In this document: positions 25,448 through 33,844 of the stretch, one piece after another
How positions within the stretch are numbered: position 1 is the first letter of the stretch
Layout of the letters: each line of letters opens with the position of its first letter
Assembly (NCBI RefSeq): GCF_023074185.1
Contig: NZ_JADPKY010000146.1
Location: 1-64,000 of the forward strand
Length of the DNA stretch: 64,000 bases
DNA from: Bradyrhizobium sp. 132
Lineage (GTDB): Bacteria > Pseudomonadota > Alphaproteobacteria > Rhizobiales > Xanthobacteraceae
Direction of reading: 5' to 3'
The notes under the pieces: model-generated
Databases searched by the model: none
Seen by the model: only the letters and a program-made list of their open reading frames with translations
Told to the model about the DNA's origin: nothing
Made by a program: the position numbers and the translations under genes

Positions 25448-26248
25448 TCAGTATCGCTCTTGGACGAACTTCATCCCACGCAAACCGGCCTGGTCGTTGT
25501 AGCGTCCCTTGTCGGAGCGCCGCGGGAGCTTGACCTTATCCTTCTTGATCCGCTTGTGCGGGATCGCCTTCAACAGATGTGCGATGCAGTTCAGCCGCGC
25601 CCGGCGCTTGTCGTCGGAGCGGATGATGTACCATGGCGCGTGTTTCGTGCTCGTCTTCTTGAGCATGAGGTCTCGCGCCCTCGAATAATCGTACCAGCGC
25701 CCGTAGGATTCCAGATCCATCGGGCTCAGTTTCCATTGCCGCACCGGATCATCGATACGGGCGTGAAAGCGGCGCTCCTGCTCGTCCATGCCGACCTCGA
25801 GCCAGATCTTGATCAGGATGATGCCGCCGTCGACGATGTATTTCTCCAGCTCGGGGCAGAGCGTGAGAAACCGATCGTGGTCGGTGGGTGTGCAGAAGCC
25901 CATCACATATTCGACGCCGGCGCGATTGTACCAGCTCCGGTCGAAGATCACGATCTCGCCGCCGGCGGGAAACTGCTGCATGTAGCGCTGGAAGAAAATC
26001 TGCGTCTTTTCGCGATCCGAGGGCGCCGGCAACGCCACCACTCGAAACACGCGCGGGCTGACCTTTTCGGTGATCGCCTTGATCGTTCCGCCCTTGCCCG
26101 CGGCGTCCCGGCCTTCAAAGAGGACGATGACCCGAAGCTTTTTTTCCCGCACGAAGTCCTGGAGTTGGCAAAGCTCGATCTGAAGCTTTTCCAGCTGCTT
26201 TTCATAGTCCTTGCGCTTCATCCGCTCCGCGGGCTCGTCCTTGGCCAT
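25448..26248 (-). CDS. ppk2: polyphosphate kinase 2 (PPK2) family protein
   Basis: A 266-residue PPK2. The Walker A segment is LFEGRDAAGKGGTIKAI, the Walker B region is VIFDRSWYNRAGVEYVMGF, and the lid-like segment has WKLSPMDLESYGRWYDYSRA. PPK2 enzymes phosphorylate nucleotides using polyphosphate, or the reverse. The single-domain form suggests a nucleoside di- or monophosphate kinase. It is 40 nt downstream of the 26289-26744 gene and shares its FixK-box promoter. Regenerating nucleotides from polyphosphate would suit low-oxygen energy limitation. Confidence 0.93.
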   Translation of the reverse strand: MAKDEPAERMKRKDYEKQLEKLQIELCQLQDFVREKKLRVIVLFEGRDAAGKGGTIKAITEKVSPRVFRVVALPAPSDREKTQIFFQRYMQQFPAGGEIVIFDRSWYNRAGVEYVMGFCTPTDHDRFLTLCPELEKYIVDGGIILIKIWLEVGMDEQERRFHARIDDPVRQWKLSPMDLESYGRWYDYSRARDLMLKKTSTKHAPWYIIRSDDKRRARLNCIAHLLKAIPHKRIKKDKVKLPRRSDKGRYNDQAGLRGMKFVQERY

Positions 26249-26288
26249 GTCTGTCCTTGTCGTTGCTTCGGATTCGAAGCCGTCGAGC

Positions 26289-26744
26289 TCAATCATCTCC
26301 CCAGGAGATCGTGACGCCGACATCGCCCGGCATGCCGCCCGGAAAATCAATGATCTGGTAAGCTATGCGATAGCCGCGCGGCTTCAGGTAGTCGGTCCAA
26401 AGCTGGAATATCTCTTTGGGGATTCCCGTCAGCGTGTTCTCCCAGCCTTTTTCCATCTGGTTGATGGCGCGACCCTTGTCCGTGCACAGCGTGTTGGAGA
26501 AGCGATAGACTAGGACCTCGGTCAGACCGTTTCGCACCGCACGTTGGATGATGGTCGAAGCGAGCTTGATCTTTTCCTCCTCGGTCTTGCCGGAGGGCTT
26601 GCTCAGCCGGTCAATGAGCGCGCGCTTCTCGGCCTCGGCAGCCGCTGCGATGCGGACAAATTCCTCGGCCTTCTCGGCCTCCTTGACAGCGGCTTCTTTC
26701 CGGATCTGGGCGGCGTTTGGAATGAGATCATCGAGGCCGGACAT
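26289..26744 (-). CDS. conserved hypothetical protein, 151 aa
   Basis: A soluble 151-residue protein. The N-terminal third is a charged helix (AVKEAEKAEEFVRIAAAAEA) and the C-terminal part is mixed (EVLVYRFSNTLCTDKGRAIN, FQLWTDYLKPRGYRIAYQII). Residues 1-80 may form a coiled coil. The start MSGLDDLIPN at 26744 is chosen over an upstream ATG, which lies nearer the box. It is first gene of the PPK2 operon, so a partner or adaptor of PPK2 is possible but unproven. Confidence 0.75.
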   Translation of the reverse strand: MSGLDDLIPNAAQIRKEAAVKEAEKAEEFVRIAAAAEAEKRALIDRLSKPSGKTEEEKIKLASTIIQRAVRNGLTEVLVYRFSNTLCTDKGRAINQMEKGWENTLTGIPKEIFQLWTDYLKPRGYRIAYQIIDFPGGMPGDVGVTISWGDD

Positions 26745-26814
26745 GGCTGTGGCTCCTGACAGACTGTGCACGATCAGCATTCGCGTAAGGCTAGGTCGGG
26801 CAACGGGCGTTCCC

Positions 26815-26828
26815 TTGATTCAAATCAA
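26815..26828. promoter_or_regulatory. FixK/FNR-type box (perfect), divergent
   Basis: TTGATTCAAATCAA fits the consensus exactly. It lies about 77 nt upstream of the minus-strand hypothetical-ppk2 operon and about 71 nt upstream of the plus-strand membrane gene, so it can serve both. Confidence 0.88.
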
Positions 26829-26892
26829 GCAAACGCAGGATGCGGTTGCCCACATTCGGCTCAGAGCGATTTCCTGATTGGGAGAGAGTTAG

Positions 26893-27330
26893 TTGAGCGA
26901 CCAGATTCATCCGATGGCGCCGTCTCATCTGCCCTTTTATCTCGCACCGAGAAGCGGGATCGATACTCTGATGTTGGTGATGGCGCTGGTCCTGATCGGC
27001 ATCATGTTTTGAGCCGGCACGCTCTACTGGCGCCTGCACAGCCTGCCGGAACGGATGGCGTACAAGTCGCAGAAGCTACAGTTCGAGATCGTGGCCGTGC
27101 TCGGCCTGATCTCGCTGTTCGCGCAAATGCACGTCTTTTGGATTGCGGGCTTGCTTCTGGCCCTGATCGACGTCCCGGATTTTGGAACGCCGCTGCGCAG
27201 CATCGCCGATTCCGTGGAGAAGATCGCCGATGCGACGCCTGGAGAGGACGAGCCAAAGGGAATCGGCTCAGCTCCCGCTCCTACGAACAAGCCGGATAAG
27301 ACCAGGGAAAGTGAGCATAGCCATGCTTGA
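26893..27330 (+). pseudogene. membrane protein gene interrupted by an in-frame TGA
   Basis: A TTG start after GGAGAGAG gives MSDQIHPMAPSHLPFYLAPR and one transmembrane segment ending IGIMF, then TGA at 27010-27012. The same frame continues without a gap into GTLYWRLHSLPERMAYKSQK, a second membrane segment (FEIVAVLGLISLFAQMHVFW) and a charged tail, to 27330. The parts fit one protein of about 145 residues, so a single nonsense change is the simplest reading. The second part could also be translated separately from the ATG at 27055. It is headed by the FixK box at 26815. Confidence 0.7.
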
Positions 27331-27480
27331 GCTCATGATCTGCTCCCTTTTGACGATCCTGCCCGACTACCTCTACCGCCGCTACGTTCAGGGTAAGCGC
27401 TTCGGCAAGGAAATCACTTCTTCTCGATCTGCTACGAACTGCCATGGGGCAATACCGGCTACCTATGGCCAAGTGGTGAC
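27323..27480 (+). pseudogene. remnant of HlyD-family secretion protein N-terminus
   Basis: The ATG at 27323 overlaps the end of the previous frame. The start MLELMICSLLTILPDYLYRR and then YVQGKRFGKEIT resemble the N-terminus of a HlyD-type periplasmic adaptor as I recall it. After GKEIT the expected continuation (FFSICYELPWGNTGYL) is in another frame, then similarity ends. Over 80% of the gene is missing. This is a moderate-confidence family call from a short stretch. Confidence 0.5.
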
Positions 27481-27842
27481 GCGGTGCTGACAGTTCGGCC
27501 ATTGAGCTGTCCCCTGCCGTTACGCTTATGCTGATTGTGTGCGTATGGCGGTAGTTGGGACGTCTGAGGCTGCCGGATGAAGGCATGAGCTGAGACACCT
27601 TCGTTGCTGGCATCGACGAGCTCTGGTCTGCAGGACGAGAGCCTCTTCGCCTTGCTGCTGCTGTTTCTCGTCATCCTGGATCGGCGACCTCCCGGTGCAG
27701 TTCGCATCTGGCTTGAGCTCGTCATCAAGGTGCACGGCAAATGTCCTCGGAGTGCCGGCGGCAGGCCGGGGTTTGGTGGAGGCCGAATTGCTCGAAGGAC
27801 GCGCCAATCTTGCGCTGCAGCGGTGCGTCGGGGCCCGTTTCG
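27481..27842. other. intergenic region before the DUF3300 operon
   Basis: No convincing gene is seen. It holds the broken end of the HlyD-like remnant and leads to the FixK-type box at 27843. Confidence 0.5.
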
Positions 27843-27856
27843 TTGATCTCGATCAA
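27843..27856. promoter_or_regulatory. FixK/FNR-type box (perfect) before the DUF3300 operon
   Basis: TTGATCTCGATCAA fits TTGAT-N4-ATCAA exactly, centred about 65 nt before the DUF3300 ATG. Confidence 0.85.
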
Positions 27857-27914
27857 CAAGCGCCCGTGCCTCGGCTCGATCCTGCCCGACAGAAAGTGCA
27901 ATGGAGGCTCTGTG

Positions 27915-29588
27915 ATGTTTAGCTCCGGCAAAACCCTGATGGCGCTCGCGCTGGTGGTGGCGGTCCCCGCAGCTGCGACGGCGCAGACGACGACGCCGGC
28001 GGCCCCGAGCGCGCAGGCGCAGCCTGCAAATCCGCCGGCACCGACCGCCGAGCTTCTGAAGCCCGAGCAGATCGAAGCGCTGGTCGCGCCGATCGCGCTC
28101 TATCCCGACGAACTCCTTGCCAACGTGCTGGCTGCCTCGACCTATCCGCTGGAGGTGGTCCAGGCCGACCGCTGGCTGAAGGAGCACAAGACCTTGAAGG
28201 GCGATGCGCTGAAGGGGGAGGTCGACAAGCAGGCCTGGGACGACAGCGTCAAGGCGCTCGCAAGCACCGCGGACGTGCTCACGATGATGAGCGACAAGCT
28301 CGAATGGACCAAGAACCTCGGCGATGCCTTTCTCGCCCAGCAGCCCGATGTGATGGACGCGATCCAGCGCCTGCGCACAAAGGCCTATGACAACAAGAAA
28401 TTGGTAACCACCAAGCAGCAGAAGATCAGCGTCCAGACTCAGGATAACAAGCAGGTCGTCGTCATTCAGCAGGCCGATCCCGAGGCGGTTTACGTGCCGT
28501 ATTACGATCCGGCGACTGTTTACGGCAGTTGGCCCTATGCCGAGTATCCGCCCTACTATTTTGGGTATCCGTCCTATATCGGCGCCGGCGTGGTGGCTGC
28601 AGGTCTCGCGTTCGGCACGGCCTGGGCGATTGGACGCTGGGGCAATTACTGGGGTGGCGGCTGCAATTGGGGCAATCGCAACGTCTACGTCAACCACCGA
28701 ACCGCCAACATCAACACCGGCTGGCAGCACAATGCGGCGCATCGGGGGGGCGTGCGCTACAACAACACCAATGTTCAGCAGCGTTTTGGCAACAACAACC
28801 TGAAGGCCGGGGCTTCGGACCGGCAGGATTTCCGCGGTCGCGACGGAAATCAGGTGCTGCGTCCCAATCAGGGTGCGGGAGACCGAGCCGGCGATCGCGC
28901 AGGGGATCGTGGAGATCGTCCCGGAGCGGGCGACCGTGCGGGCACGCGGGACCGGCCCAGTGGCGGCGACCGCGCCGGCGCCGGCGATCGCGCCAAGAGC
29001 GGTGATCGCGCCAAGAGTGGTGGCGATCGCGCCAAGGGCGGTGGTGATCGTGCCAAGGCCGGCGGCGACCGCGCAAAGACCGCCAACCGCGCCGGCGGCG
29101 GTGCCGGCAACCGGCCCAGCGGCGGCAACCGCGGCGGCGCCATGAACGTCTCCTCCGGCCGGTCGGCAGCCGCGGCATCGGCGCGCGGACGGTCCAGCAT
29201 GGCGAGCATGCCACGTGGCGGCGGCGGCGCACCGAGCTTCGCCGGGCGCGGGGGCGGCGGAGGTGGCGGATTCCACGGTGGCGGCGGCGGAGGTGGCCGC
29301 GGCGGTGGGGGTGGTGGCCGCCGGTCCGACATCGCGCTGAAGCACGACATCGTTCTGCTCGGGAATCTCGCCAGCGGGCTCGGCTACTACCGCTTCTCCT
29401 ACATCGGCAGCCATAAGGCCTATGTCGGCGTCATGGCGCAGGAGGTCGAGCGTGTGATGCCGGATGCGGTGACCCGCGGCAGCGACGGCTACCTTCGGGT
29501 CTATTACGAAAAGCTCGGGCTGAAATTCCGCACCTACCGCGATTGGCTCGAGGGCGGCGCGAGGATTCCTGCGGAGGTGTCGCCATGA
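27915..29588 (+). CDS. exported DUF3300 protein with Arg/Asp/Gly repeats and C-terminal S74-like domain
   Basis: A 557-residue protein starting 7 nt after GGAGG. It has a signal peptide (LMALALVVAVPAAATAQ) and a DUF3300 domain at about residues 50-260 (LVAPIALYPDELLANVLAAS, SDKLEWTKNLGDAFLAQQPD). A hydrophobic stretch and an Asn-rich part lead to a long low-complexity region of GDRAK/GDRAG-type units (about 320-420) and poly-Gly. The last 85 residues (SDIALKHDIVLLGNL, GVMAQEVERVMPDAV) match the Peptidase S74 intramolecular-chaperone fold, with the expected S-D and K-H-D pattern. Its stop overlaps the next start (ATGA). Confidence 0.85.
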   Translation: MFSSGKTLMALALVVAVPAAATAQTTTPAAPSAQAQPANPPAPTAELLKPEQIEALVAPIALYPDELLANVLAASTYPLEVVQADRWLKEHKTLKGDALKGEVDKQAWDDSVKALASTADVLTMMSDKLEWTKNLGDAFLAQQPDVMDAIQRLRTKAYDNKKLVTTKQQKISVQTQDNKQVVVIQQADPEAVYVPYYDPATVYGSWPYAEYPPYYFGYPSYIGAGVVAAGLAFGTAWAIGRWGNYWGGGCNWGNRNVYVNHRTANINTGWQHNAAHRGGVRYNNTNVQQRFGNNNLKAGASDRQDFRGRDGNQVLRPNQGAGDRAGDRAGDRGDRPGAGDRAGTRDRPSGGDRAGAGDRAKSGDRAKSGGDRAKGGGDRAKAGGDRAKTANRAGGGAGNRPSGGNRGGAMNVSSGRSAAAASARGRSSMASMPRGGGGAPSFAGRGGGGGGGFHGGGGGGGRGGGGGGRRSDIALKHDIVLLGNLASGLGYYRFSYIGSHKAYVGVMAQEVERVMPDAVTRGSDGYLRVYYEKLGLKFRTYRDWLEGGARIPAEVSP

Positions 29589-30499
29589 TCGGCCTGAAGT
29601 CGCTTTGTCGCGCCGCATTGCCGGGCATCATCACGGTCGCATTGATGAGCACGGCGGCTCTCGCGCAGCAATCCTATCCGACACCGGAGGAGGCCGCATC
29701 GGCACTGGCCGCGGCGGCCAAGAGCGGCCCGCGAGATATTCTGAAAGTGCTCGGCAGATCGGCGGACGATATCGTCTCGTCCGGCGATGAGGTCGCCGAC
29801 GCCGACATCCGCGCGCGCTTCATCTCGATGTACGACGCCAGGCACGCGATCAAGGCGGAGGGCAACAAGAAGGCCACGCTGCTGCTTGGGACCGACGACT
29901 TCCCGTTCCCGATCCCTCTCGTCAACACCAAGACGGGCTGGGAATTCGACGCTGACGAGGGGCGCATCGAGGTGCTTCGCCGCCGCATTGGCCGCAACGA
30001 GCTCGACGCGATCCAGACCGCACTCGCCTATGTCGATGCACAGAACGAATATGCCGACAAGGATCGCGGCGAGGGCGCTGGCGTCTACGCGCAGCGCTTC
30101 CTGTCCGCGCCCGGCAAGAAAGACGGCCTGTTCTGGCGCGACGACAGCGATCCCAGTCCTCTGGGTGCCCTGGTCGCGGAGGCATCTGCCGAAGGGTACA
30201 AGCCGGGCGAGGGGCCGGCGCCCTATCACGGCTACTACTTCCGCATTCTGAAGGGGCAGGGGTCTGATGCCCCCGGCGGCGCGCTCAACTACGTCGTAAA
30301 GAGCAAGATGATCGGCGGCTTTGCGCTGATCGCCTGGCCCGCCGAGTACGGCAATTCGGGCGTAATGACCTTCCTGGTGAACCATGCCGGGACCGTCTAC
30401 GAGAAGGATCTCGGCAGCCGGACCGATTTCGTCGCCCCGCGCACCACGTTGTTCGATCCCGATCAAACCTGGAAGAAGGCGGATGCCGCAAAGCCCTGA
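29585..30499 (+). CDS. exported DUF2950 protein
   Basis: A 304-residue protein with a signal peptide (ALPGIITVALMSTAALAQQ) and a DUF2950 body: YPTPEEAASALAAAAKSG, GKKDGLFWRDDSDPSPLGAL, PAPYHGYYFRILKGQG and GGFALIAWPAEYGNSGVMTF. DUF2950 and DUF3300 genes commonly sit together in proteobacteria, as here, with the start overlapping the upstream stop by ATGA. The function is unknown; both products are exported, so a shared periplasmic or envelope job is likely. Confidence 0.9.
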   Translation: MIGLKSLCRAALPGIITVALMSTAALAQQSYPTPEEAASALAAAAKSGPRDILKVLGRSADDIVSSGDEVADADIRARFISMYDARHAIKAEGNKKATLLLGTDDFPFPIPLVNTKTGWEFDADEGRIEVLRRRIGRNELDAIQTALAYVDAQNEYADKDRGEGAGVYAQRFLSAPGKKDGLFWRDDSDPSPLGALVAEASAEGYKPGEGPAPYHGYYFRILKGQGSDAPGGALNYVVKSKMIGGFALIAWPAEYGNSGVMTFLVNHAGTVYEKDLGSRTDFVAPRTTLFDPDQTWKKADAAKP

Positions 30500-30950
30500 A
30501 TCGAGGGCGCGCCCGCGGGTGTCTCGCCTGACCACGATGCTCCTCTTGGTACTCGGGCTTGCCGCGCCGTGCACGCAGGCCTTTGCACAGGCCGCCGGCC
30601 ATGTCCGCGCCAGGATCGTCAAGGCCGGCCTCTTGGTCGGCGGTGGCGCCGGCAGCGGCGTGCTGACCTATCGCGGCAAGACCTATCCCTTCAAGATCAC
30701 CGGCATGAGCTTTGGCATCACCGCAGGCGCCACGATCGGCCGGCTCGATGGCTGGGCGTCTGGCATCCGCGACGTCGGCGATTTCGCTGGCACCTACAGT
30801 TCCGTCGGAGGTGGCGCCGCCCTGGTCGGGGGACTGAACGGCGTTCACCTGCGCAACGACAAGGGCGTCCTGATCGTGCTGCAAGGTCCAAAAGCTGGTC
30901 TGGAGTTCGCCGCCAATCTGAGCGAGATTACCATATCGCTGAAGGAGTGA
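30483..30950 (+). CDS. exported Gly-rich protein of unknown function (copy B)
   Basis: A 155-residue product if started at the ATG at 30483, which overlaps the DUF2950 gene by 17 nt; an alternative start at 30537 gives a more ordinary signal peptide (MLLLVLGLAAPCTQAFAQ). The body (AGLLVGGGAGSGVLTYRGKT, ITGMSFGITAGATIG, VLIVLQGPKAGLEFAA) aligns well with copy A at 24975-25409. Both copies close FixK-box operons, so they probably do the same job in the envelope. Function unknown; SYLF-like resemblance is weak. Confidence 0.75.
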   Translation: MPQSPESRARPRVSRLTTMLLLVLGLAAPCTQAFAQAAGHVRARIVKAGLLVGGGAGSGVLTYRGKTYPFKITGMSFGITAGATIGRLDGWASGIRDVGDFAGTYSSVGGGAALVGGLNGVHLRNDKGVLIVLQGPKAGLEFAANLSEITISLKE

Positions 30951-30994
30951 CGATATAGTCAATCCAGTTGCTCGGTGCGAGGCGGTGCGATCCA

Positions 30995-32605
30995 ATGCTG
31001 AAAGCTGAAGCGCTCCGGTATGCATCCGCAACAGAGCGCGATCTTCCCGCCGTAGTCGCATTGATTCCCGCGACGCCGCGACAGCGGGCCATAGCTGTTG
31101 GCGTCGTTATCGCTATTGTCACGGTCGCGGCGCTGGTGGCGCCGTTTGCGCACATCCAGATCGGCAGAATAGACAGCTTCGTTCCGGTTCTTCAAACGGT
31201 CCTGAGCGCAGCCGATCTTCTCACGGCAATCCTGCTATTCGCCCAATATTCGGTGCAGCCGCATCGCGCGTTGCCGGCCGTTGCGAGCGGCTATCTCTTC
31301 AGTGCCTCGTTTGCATTCTTGCAGACGTTGAGCTTCCCGGGCGGCTATGCCCCAAATGGAATCATAGGTGACGGCTACAATACCCCGGCTTGGTTTTTCG
31401 TTCTGTGGCACACCACATTCGCCCTCAGCATCCTCGGGTACGTACTGCTGAAGGAGACGAACGAGACCTCCTCCAGGTCGACGCCCCCAGGAATAGCACT
31501 CACACTTGCGGGCGTGATCGGGACAGTGGCTGTGCTGTCGTGGCTTGTGACCGCCGGTGTAGAGCATCTGCCCAGCTTCTACACGACAAGCGTCACGACA
31601 CAGACTCGGCTTGGCAATCAAATCAACGTCGCGCTGTTCTTTCTCGGCGCATTTGTGCTCTTGCTGCTGTTTATCCGCAGGGGGACAGTGCTTGATCTGT
31701 GGCTGATGGTGACCTTGTTGGCGTGGCTGCCCAACTTTCTGGTCGCCGCCGTCGCGAGCTCGGCGCGGTTTTCCGTGGGTTGGTATGCGGCTCGCGGCTT
31801 CGCGCTGGTCGCAAGCTGCTTGCTGCTCTCGGTCTTGCTGACCGAAATGACCGTGCTTTACGCGCGGCTGGCGAGCGCTCTGACATTGCAGCGGCGAGAG
31901 CGAGCCAACCGCCTGGTGAGCATCGACGCCGCCACCGCGGCAATTGCGCATGAAATCAGGTCGCCGTTGGGTTCGATCACGTTGAATGCTAGTACGGTTC
32001 TCAAGCTGCTTCTTGTCAAGCCTCCGCCATTGGAGGAGGTCGGCGTCATTCTCAAGGACATCGAAGACGCAAGCCTCAGGGTTGACGCGACAATCGCGAG
32101 CGTTCGCGGGCTGTTCAAGGATTCCGCCGATCAACTGGCCACGATCAGCGTCGAGGATGTTACGGGGCACGTCTTGAGGTTGCTGCAGCACGATCTGCAG
32201 TTCAACGAAGTGTCGGTCGTGACCGATTTTCGAGTTGAAAGCCCGCTGGTCCGAGCGGATCCTGCGCAATTGCAGCAGGTGATTTTGAACTTGGTGAAAA
32301 ACGCAATCGAGGCGATGAGCTTCATGCCCCCTGATGGCCGCCTATTGAACGTCGGGACCCGCCTCGAAGGAGGATCATCCGTTGTCCTGTTCGTCCAAGA
32401 CTCCGGGGCCGGAGTGCATCCAGAGGACCAGGGCCGCATATTTGAGGCGTTCTTCACGACCAAGCCAGCGGGCATGGGACTAGGCCTCGCGATCTGCCGC
32501 ACGATCGTCGAAAGGTACGAGGGCAGCTTGGTTCTCGCTGAATCGAGCTCTCGGGGTTCGATTTTCGAGATTTCCCTCCCTGTGAGAGCGCCGAGCGCAC
32601 CGTAG
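30995..32605 (+). CDS. membrane sensor histidine kinase (MASE4-like)
   Basis: A 536-residue kinase. The first 290 residues have about eight hydrophobic helices in a MASE4-like arrangement (ASGYLFSASFAFLQTLSFPG, GDGYNTPAWFFVLWHTTFAL). The HisKA box is AAIAHEIRSPLGSITLNAS with the phosphorylated His near residue 329. The ATPase has N box VILNLVKNAIEAM, G1 DSGAGVHPED and G2 GMGLGLAICRTIV. No PAS or receiver domain is present. MASE4 ligands are unknown. It begins 44 nt after the DUF3300 operon and could be read from the same promoter. Its response regulator is not adjacent. Confidence 0.87.
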   Translation: MLKAEALRYASATERDLPAVVALIPATPRQRAIAVGVVIAIVTVAALVAPFAHIQIGRIDSFVPVLQTVLSAADLLTAILLFAQYSVQPHRALPAVASGYLFSASFAFLQTLSFPGGYAPNGIIGDGYNTPAWFFVLWHTTFALSILGYVLLKETNETSSRSTPPGIALTLAGVIGTVAVLSWLVTAGVEHLPSFYTTSVTTQTRLGNQINVALFFLGAFVLLLLFIRRGTVLDLWLMVTLLAWLPNFLVAAVASSARFSVGWYAARGFALVASCLLLSVLLTEMTVLYARLASALTLQRRERANRLVSIDAATAAIAHEIRSPLGSITLNASTVLKLLLVKPPPLEEVGVILKDIEDASLRVDATIASVRGLFKDSADQLATISVEDVTGHVLRLLQHDLQFNEVSVVTDFRVESPLVRADPAQLQQVILNLVKNAIEAMSFMPPDGRLLNVGTRLEGGSSVVLFVQDSGAGVHPEDQGRIFEAFFTTKPAGMGLGLAICRTIVERYEGSLVLAESSSRGSIFEISLPVRAPSAP

Positions 32606-32618
32606 CAGGCATCGTGGG

Positions 32619-33243
32619 TTGGCACGAACCGCTTGTGGAATGGGGCGCGCAGAAGCTCGCAGCCTCTCCTCAGCTTCACCCGCGCCCCGTGATGGCTACG
32701 TTAACGCAACGGCGGTGTGTCAGGCCGCGGGACGAGAGTTCAAACACTATAACGAGAACAAGACGACCAAGGACTTCGTCGCTGCGCTTTCGGCCGAAGT
32801 CAGAATTCCGGCTTCGGGTCTGATCCAAATTATGAAAGGTGGCGATATCCGGATCCAGGGCAGCTGGGTTCACCCACAAGTCGCGATCCACCTTGCGCAA
32901 TGGCTATCGGTAAAGTTCGCGGTACAGGTGTCGCATTGGGTGTATGGGCTACACGCTGCCGGAGCACTGGTGCCGGACATTTCGCATGGAAAGATGTTCT
33001 GTAAGTGGTTGTGTGATGTGCACGGCATAGATACCGACGCGCTTCCAACTTATCTGCACGTCTACGAGGACCGGTCGAAGGGTTTGGCCGAATCCTGAGC
33101 AGCTGCTTGCTGATTTCCGTCGGCATTTTCGAGAGGAGTGGCTGCCGCACCGAGCGATCGACTATTTCCGCGGACGGGATAGCGAGGCTCTGCAATATCT
33201 GCCGAAGCTAATCGTGACGAACAAGCCTAAGAAGCTGAACTGA
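32619..33243 (+). pseudogene. frameshifted KilA-N domain protein (phage-related)
   Basis: The KilA-N core is clear: DGYVNATAVCQAAGREFKHY, then GGDIRIQGSWVHPQVAIHLA and QWLSVKFAVQVSHWVYGL. After YLHVYEDRSKG the frame hits TGA, but a second frame carries on with VWPNPEQLLADFRRHFREEW to a stop at 33243, a sensible C-terminal part. A frameshift near 33083 therefore splits the gene. KilA-N proteins are DNA-binding regulators or anti-repressors of phages and plasmids. Confidence 0.75.
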
Positions 33244-33528
33244 GATCTTTTGGCCTTACAAGGAGTGGGCGCTGGACTCCGTCAGATCGGCGCCCACGGG
33301 ACAGCATCAGCACGGACGTCAACAAGCTCTCGAACATGGAGGCGCATCTGCCCCGGATCTGGCGGGGCCGAGCAGGCAGGCGCTAAGCGGGCTGTCCCTA
33401 TTATCGGTTGCGAGCGACTACCGCGCCGCCATCCTCAATGCTTAGGACGCCAGTCGATTTGCCAACACAGTGCCCATACGGGGATTTCTCGGGGGCCCGG
33501 AAGTTCGCCATATGTCTTTGATTTTGCT
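33244..33528. other. intergenic region, no gene seen
   Basis: This stretch has no frame with family-like sequence. It separates the KilA-N pseudogene from the tRNA fragment. Confidence 0.4.
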
Positions 33529-33572
33529 TGGTGAGCGCGCTGGGCTCGAACCCAGGACCCCGTGATTAAAAG
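33529..33572 (-). other. tRNA-Lys 3' fragment, candidate attachment-site scar
   Basis: On the minus strand the 44 nt read CTTTTAATCA, GGGGTCCTGGGTTCGAGCCC and GCGCGCTCACCA. These fit the anticodon loop with TTT, the variable region, the T arm and the acceptor end with CCA of a tRNA-Lys. The 5' half (D arm and 5' acceptor strand GAGCGCG) is absent upstream, and the T loop seems one base short. A bare 3' portion from the anticodon loop to CCA is what integration by a tyrosine recombinase leaves at the distal end. Confidence 0.7.
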
Positions 33573-33844
33573 ACATGTGCTCAGGTCGTTCGTGCGTCCT
33601 TAGATCCGCTCCCTCGGGCATTGCGAACGAAGGTTGGGGGCAGGCCACAGGGCAAGTTCGCGGGCGAAACTACGGTTGCGATGGTGCTGAGGCGACCGTT
33701 GCAAACACCGTAGCTATTATTGCGGGGGCGTAAGAAAAAGCGAGTTAGATCAATAAGGTTGACAAGACACCCCTGGATCCAAAAGCACCAAACCTTTAGC
33801 GCTTTACCAAGAGCTCAGGTGGCTGCTCCATACGTCGTTTGCCT
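33573..33844. other. intergenic region, no gene seen
   Basis: This stretch is rather AT-rich in parts, without a credible reading frame. Confidence 0.4.

Noticed and set aside
28868..29350. Long Pro/Arg-rich frames antisense to the DUF3300 gene
   Set aside because: They are mirror images of the GDRAK and poly-Gly coding repeats, not independent genes.
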